17,700 nucleotides of DNA, from the NCBI GenBank assembly GCA_902478725.1, contig CABSMD010000030.1:1-17700 (forward strand), written 5' to 3'. The notes under the pieces were generated by a model. That model was not told where the DNA came from. It did not search any database and was given only the letters and a program-made list of their open reading frames with translations. Of this stretch, positions 1 to 8,253 are shown piece after piece; within the stretch, counting starts at the first letter, position 1, and the number at the start of each line of letters is the position of its first letter. The DNA is from an uncultured Clostridia bacterium (lineage in GTDB: Bacteria > Bacillota > Clostridia > HGM11514). Position numbers and translations under genes: made by a program.

Positions 1-1640
1 GTATCTGCGGGAGCGACGTCGATTCCAATGCATCAAAAGCCCTGGCCGGAACCCGCAGGCAGATCGACCAGACCGACCAGCAGATCAAGGCGAAGCTGGA
101 TTCCCTGTTGAGCGCAAAAAAGAAATATTGTGCGGACAGCTTTGTTTCGATGAAAAACGGACGGTCTACCCTGCCGGTCAAGCGGGAATATAAAGGGCAG
201 GTGCCGGGAACGGTGGTTGCGGTTTCCCAGACCGGTACCACCTGCTTCATCGAGCCGGCGGCGGTGGCGAAGCTCAACGAAAGGCTCAGCCTGCTCCATG
301 CCGAGGAGAGCATTGAAAAGGAGAGGATTTTGTATACTCTCACTGCGTTGGTTGACCGGTACCATACGGAGATCAGGAGAAATATCGAAACGGTGGAGGC
401 GGTTGACTTTGCGTTTGCCAAGGGCAGGCTGAGTGTTGCGATGGACGCGGTTTCCCCGAAAATCAACACAGCCCGCAGGCTGAAAATCGTCAAGGGGCGG
501 CACCCGCTTTTGGAACGGAAATCATGCGTACCGCTTGATTTTGAGTTGGGGGGCGGGATCCGCGGGATCGTCGTCACCGGGCCGAACACAGGTGGGAAGA
601 CGGTTGCTCTCAAGACCGTGGGGTTATTCTCACTGATGGCCCAATGCGGCCTGCACCTGCCGTGTGAAGAGGCGGACATCTGCATGAACGGCAATGTTTT
701 GTGTGACATCGGCGACGGGCAGAATATCTCGCAGAACCTTTCTACCTTCTCGGCGCATATTACAAATGTAGTAGATATCTTGAAAAACACCGGCAGGGAG
801 TCGCTTGTCCTGCTCGACGAGCTGGGCTCCGGCACCGACCCCACCGAGGGATGCGGTATTGCGATCGCGGTACTGGAGGAGCTGCGGCGGAAGAACTGCT
901 TTTTTGTAGCCACCACCCATTACGCGGAGGTGAAGGGGTATGCCCAAAACGCTCCTGGCCTGAAAAACGCCCGGATGACCTTTGACAAAGAGACCTTACA
1001 GCCGCTATACCGGCTGGTGATCGGCGAGGCAGGGGAGAGCTGCGCACTGTTTATCGCCAAAAGGCTGGGCTTTCCGCCGCATCTGCTGCAGATTGCCTCG
1101 GAGCAGACCCGCAGGATGCCGGACAGCTTTGCCAATGGAAAGACAGAGAGCGAAACAATCATAGGGTTGTCCGATGACGGGCAGATGCAAGAAACCGGTT
1201 TGCCGGGTGGATATTCCGATGAGAAACAGGGGGAAGGGACAGGTTTGCCTGCCAGGTCTTCTGACGCTAAAAGGGCAAAGGGAGCCGTTCCTGTCCCGAA
1301 AATCCAGCCGGTGCCAGAAAAAAAGGAGCTTCCCGCCCATGCCGCCGGATTTCGGATTGGCGACAGTGTGACGGTGTATCCGGAGAAAAAGATCGGGATC
1401 GTGTACCAGATTTCCGATGAGAATGGGATAATCGGTGTTCAGGTCAAAGGCAAAAAGCAACGAATCAACCACAAACGCATCAAGCTGAAAGCGCCGGCTG
1501 ACCAGCTCTATCCGCCGGATTATGACTTTTCGATCCTGTTTGATTCGGTGGAAGAGCGCAAGGCCAGGCACCAGATGGAGCGAAAATATTGTCCGGACAT
1601 CGCCATACACCACGAAAAAGAAACGGAGGCGGAAAAATGA
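1..1640 (+). CDS. MutS2-like DNA-binding ATPase lacking the Smr domain, 5' partial
   Basis: The reading frame is open from base 3, so the N terminus lies outside the window; about 545 residues are visible. They match the MutS2 branch of MutS: a clamp/lever region with a PVKREYKGQVPG stretch, FIEP, Walker A GPNTGGKT (bases 579-602), a DIGDGQNISQNLSTFSAH segment, Walker B LVLLDELGSGTDP (from about base 804) and the TTHYAEVKGYA switch. After the ATPase core, canonical MutS2 (about 780 residues) has a long coiled coil, a KOW-like domain and the Smr endonuclease. Here there is a short low-complexity linker rich in Gly, Ser and Asp, then a KOW-like segment (FRIGDSVTVYP to RINHKRIKL) and a charged tail (YPPDYDFSILFDSVEERKARH). 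No Smr domain follows. MutS2 proteins act on branched DNA or on collided ribosomes; this shorter form probably binds and hydrolyses ATP without nicking. It overlaps the next gene by 4 bp (ATGA). Family is certain, exact role is not. Confidence 0.9.
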   Translation, partial: ICGSDVDSNASKALAGTRRQIDQTDQQIKAKLDSLLSAKKKYCADSFVSMKNGRSTLPVKREYKGQVPGTVVAVSQTGTTCFIEPAAVAKLNERLSLLHAEESIEKERILYTLTALVDRYHTEIRRNIETVEAVDFAFAKGRLSVAMDAVSPKINTARRLKIVKGRHPLLERKSCVPLDFELGGGIRGIVVTGPNTGGKTVALKTVGLFSLMAQCGLHLPCEEADICMNGNVLCDIGDGQNISQNLSTFSAHITNVVDILKNTGRESLVLLDELGSGTDPTEGCGIAIAVLEELRRKNCFFVATTHYAEVKGYAQNAPGLKNARMTFDKETLQPLYRLVIGEAGESCALFIAKRLGFPPHLLQIASEQTRRMPDSFANGKTESETIIGLSDDGQMQETGLPGGYSDEKQGEGTGLPARSSDAKRAKGAVPVPKIQPVPEKKELPAHAAGFRIGDSVTVYPEKKIGIVYQISDENGIIGVQVKGKKQRINHKRIKLKAPADQLYPPDYDFSILFDSVEERKARHQMERKYCPDIAIHHEKETEAEK

Positions 1641-2212
1641 ATATCACAATCAGACCGGAAACCAAAGAGGAGTTTTCAGCCATAGACGGGCTGGTTTTAA
1701 ACTCCTTTGCAAAGGGAACATCGTATTCGGATGGGAAACTTGAGCTTGCCCTGATCGCAGAAATCCGAAGCAAGGAATACTATCTCCCGCCGTTATCGTT
1801 TGTGGCGGAGCTGGAGGGGGAGCTTGTCGGGCATTTTATGTTTTCCCGCTTCCCGCTCAGCCGTTCGGCGGCGGGCGGCGACTATATGGAAGAGGCAAAC
1901 GGCATTGTGTGCCTTACTCCCGTCGCGGTGCATTACAAACACCTGAGACGGGGAATCGGCTCAAATATGCTCCGGCTGGGGCTGGAAGAGGCGCGCACCG
2001 CTGGTTGCCGCGCGGCCATCGTAGAGGGCAACCCCGCTTTCTACCACAAGGCCGGCTTTGCAACAAGCAGTGATATGGGATTGTACCCGTCTGAAAATGT
2101 AAGGCTTCCAAAGCCGGAATGTTTGATGGCGCAGGAGCTTATTCCCGGTGCGCTGGATGGGATCACAGGGTATATCGATTATGGGATGTATGAGACGATC
2201 GGGCAGGTTTAA
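1637..2212 (+). CDS. GNAT family N-acetyltransferase (YhbS-like)
   Basis: A 191-residue protein starts at the ATG overlapping the upstream stop codon (ATGA), with GGAGG about 7 bases before it. The reading frame is open further upstream (to 1589), but that start would lie inside the MutS2-like gene with no ribosome site. The fold is a typical GNAT domain: N-terminal IRPETKEEF; a beta strand FVAELEGELVGHFMFS; the acetyl-CoA pyrophosphate loop in VAVHYKHLRRGIGSNML (R-R-G-I-G); then AAIVEGNPAFYHKAGF, where the N-P-x-F-Y-x-K-x-G-F pattern is common in YhbS-type enzymes. The length fits a single-domain member. It transfers an acetyl group from acetyl-CoA to an amine. The substrate cannot be told from sequence. 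Translational coupling suggests co-expression with the MutS2-like gene, although a shared pathway is not evident. Confidence 0.9.
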   Translation: MNITIRPETKEEFSAIDGLVLNSFAKGTSYSDGKLELALIAEIRSKEYYLPPLSFVAELEGELVGHFMFSRFPLSRSAAGGDYMEEANGIVCLTPVAVHYKHLRRGIGSNMLRLGLEEARTAGCRAAIVEGNPAFYHKAGFATSSDMGLYPSENVRLPKPECLMAQELIPGALDGITGYIDYGMYETIGQV

Positions 2213-2258
2213 GAGAATCGAGTCTATTCTCTTTTGTTAAGCCGGTTTATGAAATACA

Positions 2259-2302
2259 AAACGACAGACCCGCGGCCCAAAATGGCCGCGGGTCTGTCGT
2301 TT
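2259..2302. terminator. Bidirectional hairpin terminator between convergent genes
   Basis: A perfect 19-bp inverted repeat (2259-2277 and 2284-2302) with a 6-base loop lies between the stops of the acetyltransferase (+) and phoR (-). The inner stem is GC-rich. On the - strand the stem is followed by a T-rich run (TTTTGTATTT), so it is a good intrinsic terminator for the pst-pho operon. On the + strand the T tract is only three bases, so termination there may be weaker. Confidence 0.85.
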
Positions 2303-2332
2303 AACCGAAATAGGCGCGGATTGACTTGCATA

Positions 2333-4009
2333 CTATCCCGCCACGGGTAAGGTTATGGTTATCGTCGTACCCACCCCTTCCCGGCTGTCAAGGCGGATGG
2401 TGCCGCCATGGTATTCCACGGCGTGCTTGACGATCGACAGGCCGAGACCGGTACCGCCGGTCTGCTTCGAGCGGCTCTTGTCCACACGGTAAAACCGTTC
2501 AAAGATCCGTTCCTGGTGTTTTGGGGGAATGCCGATGCCGGTATCCGCCACGCTGATAACGGCGTTGCCACCTTCACGGGTTACGCGGATCTCCACATCC
2601 CCGCCAGGACGGTTATATTTTACCGCGTTGTCGCAGAGATTGAAAAGAAGCTCCTCGATCATCCGCCGGTTCGCTGTAATACTGATTTCAGGGCAGCGCA
2701 GTGATACCGCGACCTCCTTCTGCTTCGCTGCAAACTGCAGCGAGTCAACCGTTTCCTCACAGAGCTCCCGCAGGTCGACCGGCTCGGTGATCCGCCCGCC
2801 GGCCTCCTCCATTTGGGAGAGGCGCATGATATCACCGATCAGCGCGATCAGGCGGGCGGATTCCTTGCCGATCCGTCCGGCAAAGTCCACAACATCGTCC
2901 GGCTTTGCCATGCCCTGGGCAATCATCTCGGCATAGCCGGAGATCGCGGTCAGCGGTGTTTTGAGCTCATGCGACACGTTGGCGGTGAACTCACGGCGCA
3001 TCGTTTCCGCCTTTTGCTGTTCGGAGATGTCAACCACCAGGATGATCGCGCCGTCGATCTGCTTTCCGACATACACGGGACTAAAGTAGGCGCGGCAGGC
3101 GGCCCCGCCCTCCGCGAGCAGGATGCTGCGGTTCTCTCCCTTACGGGCGCGTTCGGCCGCGTCGGAGAATTCCGGATGATGCGTCAGGGCGACCGCCGTT
3201 TTCCCGGCGTAATTTCCCGGGTATGCACCGAGCAGGGAGAGGGCGCTCTGGTTGACCGACAGGATATGCCCATCCTTATCCAATAAAACCAGCCCCTCGC
3301 GCATATGCTCGGTAATCGTGCGGATCGTGTCGCGTTCCGCGCGGAGCTTTTTTAAACTGTCCTGTATCTGCCCGCGCTGCAACTGAATCTTATGCAGCAG
3401 AGGCTCCAGTTCCTCATAGCATTTCGCGTCTGTTTCCTTCCCTTCGGCAAGCGCCTCGATCGGTTTCATGAACCATTTGGTCAGCGCGGCGGACAGCAGA
3501 TAGCAAAGGAGCAGGATCAAAAGCAGGATGCCGAGCACAAGCGGCAGGATGTTGAGGAATACGCTCACCAGGCTGCTGGTTTCCCGCGAGGCGCGCAGGA
3601 TTGTGCCGTCGGACAGACGGATGGCGCAGTAATAGGTATCCCGTCCGAGCGTCTGGGAATGCCGCACCGCTTCTCCAATGCCGGATTCCTCTGCCGCGAT
3701 CACTTCGGGGCGCGAGAGGTGAGATTCCATTGCGGCGGCATCCGCACGGGAATCGTAGCTGACTGCCCCGTCCGGCTCGATGACAGTGATCCGGATATCC
3801 CTGAACTGTCCCTGCACCGCTTTCCAATATGCCAAATCCTGTTTCCCCTGGTATTCCAGACTTCGGGCCAGGATGCCCGCCTCACTTTTGAGATCTGCCT
3901 TGGCCTGTTTGGAATAAAAACCGTAAAATCCCCACAGGGACAGCAGGAGGGAGACGAGCACGGTGACCAGGGCCGTCCAGTAAAGGCTGTGGTAGATTCG
4001 TTTTTTCAT
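2333..4009 (-). CDS. phoR: PhoR-type membrane sensor histidine kinase
   Basis: A 558-residue transmembrane kinase that phosphorylates the response regulator encoded just upstream. Order of parts: TM1 at about 10-32; an extracytoplasmic sensor domain of about 110 residues; TM2 at about 150-176; a short HAMP/coiled-coil linker; a PAS domain at about 228-330 (MREGLVLLDKDGHILSVNQSA); the dimerisation/phosphoacceptor H box FTANVSHELKTPL with His347; then the ATPase with N box NLCDNAVKYN (about 457-466), G1 DTGIGIPP (489-496), F box RIFERFYRVDKSRS and G2 GGTGLGLSIVKH (518-529). All catalytic boxes are intact. Its start overlaps the end of phoB by 4 bp and is preceded by GGAGGAG about 6 bases upstream. 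Location at the end of a pst-phoU cluster makes phosphate the expected signal, relayed through PstSCAB-PhoU. Confidence 0.95.
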   Translation of the reverse strand: MKKRIYHSLYWTALVTVLVSLLLSLWGFYGFYSKQAKADLKSEAGILARSLEYQGKQDLAYWKAVQGQFRDIRITVIEPDGAVSYDSRADAAAMESHLSRPEVIAAEESGIGEAVRHSQTLGRDTYYCAIRLSDGTILRASRETSSLVSVFLNILPLVLGILLLILLLCYLLSAALTKWFMKPIEALAEGKETDAKCYEELEPLLHKIQLQRGQIQDSLKKLRAERDTIRTITEHMREGLVLLDKDGHILSVNQSALSLLGAYPGNYAGKTAVALTHHPEFSDAAERARKGENRSILLAEGGAACRAYFSPVYVGKQIDGAIILVVDISEQQKAETMRREFTANVSHELKTPLTAISGYAEMIAQGMAKPDDVVDFAGRIGKESARLIALIGDIMRLSQMEEAGGRITEPVDLRELCEETVDSLQFAAKQKEVAVSLRCPEISITANRRMIEELLFNLCDNAVKYNRPGGDVEIRVTREGGNAVISVADTGIGIPPKHQERIFERFYRVDKSRSKQTGGTGLGLSIVKHAVEYHGGTIRLDSREGVGTTITITLPVAG

Positions 4010-4689
4010 GCGTCGTCTCCTCCAATTTTATAGCCCACGCCGCGCACGGTATGGATCAGTCCTGCCGCGCCGCCCAGCTTGTGACGAAGGGATTTGATAT
4101 GCATGTCGACGGTGCGGCTTTCGCCCTCAAAATCGAACCCCCACACCGCCTCCATAATCTTATCGCGTGAGAGTACAAGCTCGGCGTTTCGCATCAGGTA
4201 ATACAATAGCTCAAACTCCTTGTAGGTCAGGGCGCAGGGAACACCATCCACCGTGACCGTCCGCTTTTGGGGGTTGAGTGCGATGGCTTGGTAAACAAGC
4301 CCGTCGGCGGACGCCTCCTTCCCCGCACGGCGCAGCACCGCTTTGATCCGGGCAATCAACTCCATCACCCCAAACGGCTTTGTGATATAGTCATCCGCGC
4401 CCATGTCAAGCCCCCGCACCTTGTCATACTCCGCATTTTTTGCGGTCAGCAGAATCACGGGAATCTCGCTGGTCGCCGGATTTTCCTTCATCTTTTTTAA
4501 AATCTGGATCCCGTCGTCGCCGGGCAACATAATGTCAAGCAGCACCAGCGAGGGCTGCTCCTTTTGCAGCACCGTGAAAAAACCCTTGCCGTCCTCAAAT
4601 CCGAGCGCCTGGAACCCGCTTGCGTTTAAGGCGTACATGATCAACTCACGGATACTCTCATCGTCTTCGACACAATAGATTGTCTGCAT
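4006..4689 (-). CDS. phoB: PhoB/PhoP-type response regulator, OmpR family
   Basis: A 227-residue two-domain regulator (named PhoP in Bacillus). The receiver domain holds the acidic pair in VEDDES, phosphoacceptor Asp52 (LVLLDIMLP), Thr82 (ILLTAK) and Lys104 (YITKPF). The C-terminal winged helix of the OmpR/PhoB type runs from about 135 (LTYKEFELLYYL, then SRTVDMHIKSLRHKL and HTVRGVGYKI). All conserved residues are present. The ATG has AAGGTGG about 9 bases upstream. The gene follows phoU by 29 bp and overlaps phoR by 4 bp, so it is part of the same transcript. Its likely target within the window is the box array before pstS, giving positive autoregulation under phosphate limitation (inference). 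Confidence 0.95.
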   Translation of the reverse strand: MQTIYCVEDDESIRELIMYALNASGFQALGFEDGKGFFTVLQKEQPSLVLLDIMLPGDDGIQILKKMKENPATSEIPVILLTAKNAEYDKVRGLDMGADDYITKPFGVMELIARIKAVLRRAGKEASADGLVYQAIALNPQKRTVTVDGVPCALTYKEFELLYYLMRNAELVLSRDKIMEAVWGFDFEGESRTVDMHIKSLRHKLGGAAGLIHTVRGVGYKIGGDDA

Positions 4690-4718
4690 CAGGCTTCACC
4701 ACCTTTTTGTTTCCTGAT

Positions 4719-5375
4719 TTACATGATCCTTGCTTCCTTATGCTGGCCGGTGATTGAGAACACCACCCACTCGGCAATGTTGGTCGCGTGGTCGCCGATC
4801 CGTTCCAGGTACTTGGCCGCCATGAGCAGGTCGACCGCCGGGCCGCTGTCCTGCGGATGGCTGACAATCAGGTCGATCAATTCCTGCTTGGCCTCTTCAA
4901 ACAGTTTGTCTACCACATCGTCGTATTCGATTACCGTGTTTGCCAGGTCAAGGTCACGCAGGACAAACGCGTTGATGCTCTCCTTCACCATTTTAATGAC
5001 TGCCTGCGACATCTGCCGGATGCGCGGCATGTCCTGTGTATACTCCATTCCGATGATTTGCAGGGTCAGTTCTGAAATATCGCACGCCTGGTCGCCGATC
5101 CGTTCCATGTCGGTAATCATCTTGAGCGCTGTCGAGATCAGACGCAGGTCGGTGGCGACGGGCTGCTGCTGCAAAAGGAGTTTCAAGCACCGGCGTTCGA
5201 TATCACGCTCTTTGTCGTTTACGGTGTTGTCAAACTCAATCGCGCGTTTGGCCTGCTCCGCATCTTGTTTCATCAGGGCGGTGGCGGCGTTTTCGATCGC
5301 GTTTTCGATCAGCATGCCCATCTCAATGAGTTCATTGTTCAGCAATTCTAGTTCTTGGTCAAAGCGGTTGCGCAT
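4719..5375 (-). CDS. phoU: Phosphate transport regulator PhoU
   Basis: PhoU is a cytoplasmic all-helical protein that couples the Pst transporter to PhoR signalling and restrains it when phosphate is plentiful. From the ATG at 5375 it has 218 residues, the normal family length, and contains two tandem three-helix repeats, each with the metal-binding pattern: DMERIGDQACDI in the first and YLERIGDHATNI in the second. The frame extends four codons further to a TTG at 5387, but that would leave only one base after the AGGAAGG element. The ATG gives MRNRFDQELELL, the usual PhoU N terminus. The start lies 5 bp beyond the pstB stop, so translation is probably coupled. Confidence 0.93.
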   Translation of the reverse strand: MRNRFDQELELLNNELIEMGMLIENAIENAATALMKQDAEQAKRAIEFDNTVNDKERDIERRCLKLLLQQQPVATDLRLISTALKMITDMERIGDQACDISELTLQIIGMEYTQDMPRIRQMSQAVIKMVKESINAFVLRDLDLANTVIEYDDVVDKLFEEAKQELIDLIVSHPQDSGPAVDLLMAAKYLERIGDHATNIAEWVVFSITGQHKEARIM

Positions 5376-5379
5376 GGAA

Positions 5380-6129
5380 TCACCCAAACCTTCCTGTGAT
5401 ATAGTCTTCCGTCCGCTTATCCTCCGGCAGGGAGAAGAGGGTCTCGGTATCGTTGTATTCGATCACCTCACCCAGCAGAAAAAAAGCGGTTTTGTCTGAA
5501 ATTCTGGTTGCCTGCTGCATATTGTGTGTTACGATAATGATAGTATACTCGTTTTTGAGTTCGTTGACAAGGTCTTCTATTTTTGAGGTGGAAATCGGGT
5601 CGAGCGCGGAGGTCGGCTCATCCATTAAGATGACCTCTGGTTCGACCGCAAGCGCGCGTGCGATGCACAGCCTTTGCTGCTGCCCGCCGGAGAGCCCCAG
5701 GGCGTTTTTCTTCAGCCGATCCTTAGTTTCCTCCCAGATGGCGGCGCTGCGCAGGCTCTTCTCCACAATCTCGTCGAGCTTGGAACGGGAGCGTACACCG
5801 TGGGTGCGCGGGCCGTACGCTACGTTGTCATAAATGCTCATGGGGAAGGGGTTGGGCTTTTGAAATACCATGCCCGCGCGTTTGCGTAAGAGGTTGACGT
5901 CAAGCCCGCCGTAAATGTTTTCACCGTCAAGCAGCACCTCGCCGTAGATGCGGCAGCCGTCTACTAGGTCGTTCATCCGGTTTAATGTTTTGAGCAAGGT
6001 TGATTTGCCGCAGCCGGACGGCCCGATGAACGCCGTTACCTCGTTTGCGGCAATGTTTAAGTTTATCTTTTTTAAAGCCTGGAAGTCATGGTAGTACAGG
6101 TCCAGGTCTTTGATTCTGAATTTATCCAT
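5380..6129 (-). CDS. pstB: Phosphate ABC transporter ATP-binding protein PstB
   Basis: A 249-residue ABC ATPase, the usual PstB length. Walker A is GPSGCGKST (36-44), the Q-loop region is MVFQKPNPFPMSIYDNVAYG (about 87-106, diagnostic for PstB), the signature is LSGGQ (146-150), Walker B is VILMDEP (166-172) followed by TSALDPIS, and the switch is VTHNMQQA with His202. The protein is expected to dimerise on the inner face of PstC/PstA and power phosphate import. The ATG has an ideal AGGAGGG six bases upstream. Unlike the other genes of the operon it is set apart from its upstream neighbour, by a 236-bp structured spacer, so its level may be tuned separately from pstSCA. Confidence 0.97.
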   Translation of the reverse strand: MDKFRIKDLDLYYHDFQALKKINLNIAANEVTAFIGPSGCGKSTLLKTLNRMNDLVDGCRIYGEVLLDGENIYGGLDVNLLRKRAGMVFQKPNPFPMSIYDNVAYGPRTHGVRSRSKLDEIVEKSLRSAAIWEETKDRLKKNALGLSGGQQQRLCIARALAVEPEVILMDEPTSALDPISTSKIEDLVNELKNEYTIIIVTHNMQQATRISDKTAFFLLGEVIEYNDTETLFSLPEDKRTEDYITGRFG

Positions 6130-6155
6130 ATAGCCCTCCTATTGACCTATTGAGA

Positions 6156-6239
6156 AACCCGTTTGAGCGGCGGAAGGTTCGGAAACAAAGAGTTTCCGAA
6201 CTTATTCGTGCAGGCGGATTTATTCCGCCGAAGCGGGTT
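6156..6239 (-). repeat. Nested inverted-repeat element in the pstA-pstB spacer
   Basis: Three layers of inverted repeats share one centre. The innermost is a 10-bp hairpin, GTTCGGAAAC (6177-6186) with GTTTCCGAAC (6192-6201). Outside it CGGCGGAA (6168-6175) can pair with TTCCGCCG (6223-6230). Outside that AACCCG (6156-6161) can pair with CGGGTT (6234-6239). A competing local hairpin, GGCGGA (6213-6218) with TCCGCC (6224-6229), would exclude the middle layer. Mutually exclusive folds suggest an RNA switch, a processing site or an intergenic repeat. No coding frame of note runs through it. Confidence 0.6.
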
Positions 6240-6315
6240 GGAAAGCCCGTTGATTCAAGGCTTCAGAGGTTTTCTGCATAGCTGAATCGGCGGTGCTTTC
6301 GACGATCAGTTTTCA

Positions 6316-6360
6316 AAAAAATGTTTACATTTTTTGAGCGTGTCGATAAAATCGACACGC
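6316..6360 (-). terminator. Possible attenuator/terminator after pstA
   Basis: Read on the - strand just after pstA, a perfect 10-bp hairpin (arms 6351-6360 and 6338-6347, 3-base loop) is followed at once by a second A/T-rich dyad (AAAAAATGT with ACATTTTTT, 6316-6335) that ends in a run of T. Hairpin plus T tract resembles an intrinsic terminator. Because pstB, phoU and phoBR follow, partial termination would give more pstSCA than downstream mRNA. Strength is unknown. Confidence 0.5.
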
Positions 6361-6365
6361 AGTTC

Positions 6366-7331
6366 CTATTTCTCCCGCGCCAGCCGGTTTGCGATAAAGG
6401 CCGACAGGGTGTTGATCAAAAATACCGTCACCAGCAGGATAACCGCCGTCGCATAGGCCTGATCGGTGTACAGCCCCTCGCTGGATAGGGCGTACATGTG
6501 TAACGCCAGCGTCCTGCCGGAGGAGAACAGCCCGTTTGGTATCTGCGCGACGGTGCCGGAGGTATACATCAGCGCCGCCGTTTCACCCACAATCCTGCCG
6601 ACTGCCAGAATGATGCCGGCCATAATGCCGGGCGCCGCCGAGGGAAAGACGGCGCGGAACACCGTCCGCAGCCGTCCGGCCCCCAAGCCGAAGCTGGCCT
6701 CACGAAAGGCATCGGGCACCGATTTTAACGCCTCCTCGGTCGTGCGCATGATGGTGGGCAGGATCATGATCGATATGGTACAGGCGCCCGCAAGCAGCGA
6801 AAAGCCCCACTCAAGTGCTGTGACAAAAAATAACAGACCGAACAGTCCGTATACGATCGAGGGGATGCCAGAAAGCGTCTCGGTGGTCAGACGGATGACC
6901 TCGACCACTTTATTTCCGCGTTTGGCATACTCCACCAAATAAATCGCCGTGAAGATGGCAAGCGGCGCCGCGATCAGCAGCGACAGCGCCGTCATGGCGA
7001 TGGTTGTGACGATTGCCGGGAACATCGATACATTTTCGGTTGTATAGTTCAGTTCAAACAGGGACGGCTTGATATAGGGTACGCCCTTTACGAGGATATA
7101 GCCGATCAGGTAGAACAATACAAAAAAGGTCGCAGCCGCAGCCGCTAGAACCAACAAAATCAGGATCAGCGACAATGGGTGCTTTCGATACGACCGAAGT
7201 TTTTCCGCCAGTCCCACATGGTTGATCTGTTTTGAATCCTTCTGTGGCGGCGGCGTGCCGGCCTTTGCGGCAAGGGCTTCTGTGCTGCTGCCCTGTGAGG
7301 GGAGAGGCTGCGCCGAGGGTGTCCGTTTCAT
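6366..7331 (-). CDS. pstA: Phosphate ABC transporter permease PstA
   Basis: A 321-residue integral membrane protein that forms the phosphate channel with PstC. The chosen ATG (7331) overlaps the pstC stop as ATGA and follows AAGGAGGG by about 7 bases; an ATT/TTG-type extension upstream would lie inside pstC. The first 50 residues or so are cytoplasmic and unusually Pro, Gln, Ser and Ala rich (PSAQPLPSQGSS, GTPPPQKD). Then come about six membrane helices: one at about 55-78, the next after the extracellular SLFELNYTTENVSMFPAI region, and the rest through the core. The EAA loop that docks PstB is EALKSVPDAFREASFGLGAG. GIPSIVYGLFGLLFF and GRIVGETAALMYT are family hallmarks. It lies directly downstream of pstC and upstream of the hairpin-rich spacer. 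Confidence 0.95.
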   Translation of the reverse strand: MKRTPSAQPLPSQGSSTEALAAKAGTPPPQKDSKQINHVGLAEKLRSYRKHPLSLILILLVLAAAAATFFVLFYLIGYILVKGVPYIKPSLFELNYTTENVSMFPAIVTTIAMTALSLLIAAPLAIFTAIYLVEYAKRGNKVVEVIRLTTETLSGIPSIVYGLFGLLFFVTALEWGFSLLAGACTISIMILPTIMRTTEEALKSVPDAFREASFGLGAGRLRTVFRAVFPSAAPGIMAGIILAVGRIVGETAALMYTSGTVAQIPNGLFSSGRTLALHMYALSSEGLYTDQAYATAVILLVTVFLINTLSAFIANRLAREK

Positions 7332-8200
7332 CTGTTCTCCCTCCTTTTTAAGATCGAAAAACACAGATTGATCAGCAGGATAAACACGAACAGCACCACG
7401 CCGGTTGCAATCAGCGCGTCCCGGTGCAGCTCCGCCGCATAACCCATCTCAATGACGATATTTGAGGTCATGGTGCGCACGCCCTTTAACAGGCCCGCGG
7501 GCATTCTCGGCTGGTTGCCCGCCACCATGACCACCGCCATGGTCTCGCCGATGGCCCGGCCGATCCCTAAAATCACGGCGGCGAGGATGCCGGACTTCGC
7601 CGCCGGCAGAACGGTGAAGAACACCGATCGCTCATGGGTTGCACCAAGTGCGAGGGATCCTTCGTAATAGCTGTCCGGCACCGCGCGGATGGCTGCCTCA
7701 CTGATGCCGATGATGGTCGGCAGGATCATAATGCCCAGCAGGACGCCCGCAGTCAGGATGGTATTGCCGTTTGTGTGCGCGGCGGAAAACAGATTTCGGA
7801 TGACTGGTACGATCACCACAATACCGAAAAAGCCATAGACGACGGAGGGGATGCCCGCCAGCAGCTCAACCGCCGGCTTTAAAAAGCGGTATGCCTGCCT
7901 TGGGCAGACCTTCGCCAGAAAGACCGCCGCCAAGATACCGATCGGCACGCCGATGATAATTGCGGTCGCAGTCACGTAGATACTACCTAAAATCATAGGC
8001 AGGATGCCAAAGGAGGGCGGCACGTCGGTCGGCGACCAGTTTTTGCCGAGCAGGAAATCGAACAGGCCGATTTCGCGCATAGCCGGGATGCCATTTGCAA
8101 ACAGGAAGATGCAGATCAACAGCACCGCGATGATCGAGGTGAGCGCGGCAAGAAAAAAGACCACCCGCATCCCCTGTTCCAATATTTTTTGTTTCATCAT
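7328..8200 (-). CDS. pstC: Phosphate ABC transporter permease PstC
   Basis: A 290-residue membrane permease, partner of PstA. The ATG at 8200 is followed by a second ATG; AGGTGG lies 6 bases upstream of the first. An N-terminal membrane helix (about 12-35) precedes the exported FDFLLGKNWSPTDVPPSFG segment, which is typical of PstC, and about five more helices follow. Hallmarks are AGIPSVVYGFFGIVVIVPVI, the EAA loop EAAIRAVPDSYYEGSLALGATHE that contacts PstB, and GRAIGETMAVVMVAGNQPRMP. Length and order are normal. It overlaps pstA by 4 bp and follows pstS after a 110-bp gap that holds a 13-bp hairpin. Confidence 0.95.
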   Translation of the reverse strand: MMKQKILEQGMRVVFFLAALTSIIAVLLICIFLFANGIPAMREIGLFDFLLGKNWSPTDVPPSFGILPMILGSIYVTATAIIIGVPIGILAAVFLAKVCPRQAYRFLKPAVELLAGIPSVVYGFFGIVVIVPVIRNLFSAAHTNGNTILTAGVLLGIMILPTIIGISEAAIRAVPDSYYEGSLALGATHERSVFFTVLPAAKSGILAAVILGIGRAIGETMAVVMVAGNQPRMPAGLLKGVRTMTSNIVIEMGYAAELHRDALIATGVVLFVFILLINLCFSILKRRENR

Positions 8201-8220
8201 AATTTACCACCTGTTCATAG

Positions 8221-8253
8221 GGAAGGGACAGAATGGAGTTTTCTGTCCCTTCC
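8221..8253 (-). terminator. 13-bp hairpin between pstS and pstC
   Basis: GGAAGGGACAGAA (8221-8233) is exactly complementary to TTCTGTCCCTTCC (8241-8253), with a 7-base loop. It sits about 58 bp after the pstS stop on the - strand. There is no T run after it in the direction of transcription, so it is not a standard intrinsic terminator. A 3' stabilising hairpin for pstS mRNA, which would give extra binding protein relative to permease, fits better. The fold is certain; the role is inferred. Confidence 0.55.

Noticed and set aside
4723..5499. A 258-codon open frame on the + strand across phoU and pstB
   Set aside because: It is Ser-rich with no family resemblance, spans the junction of two clear genes, and lacks a ribosome site.
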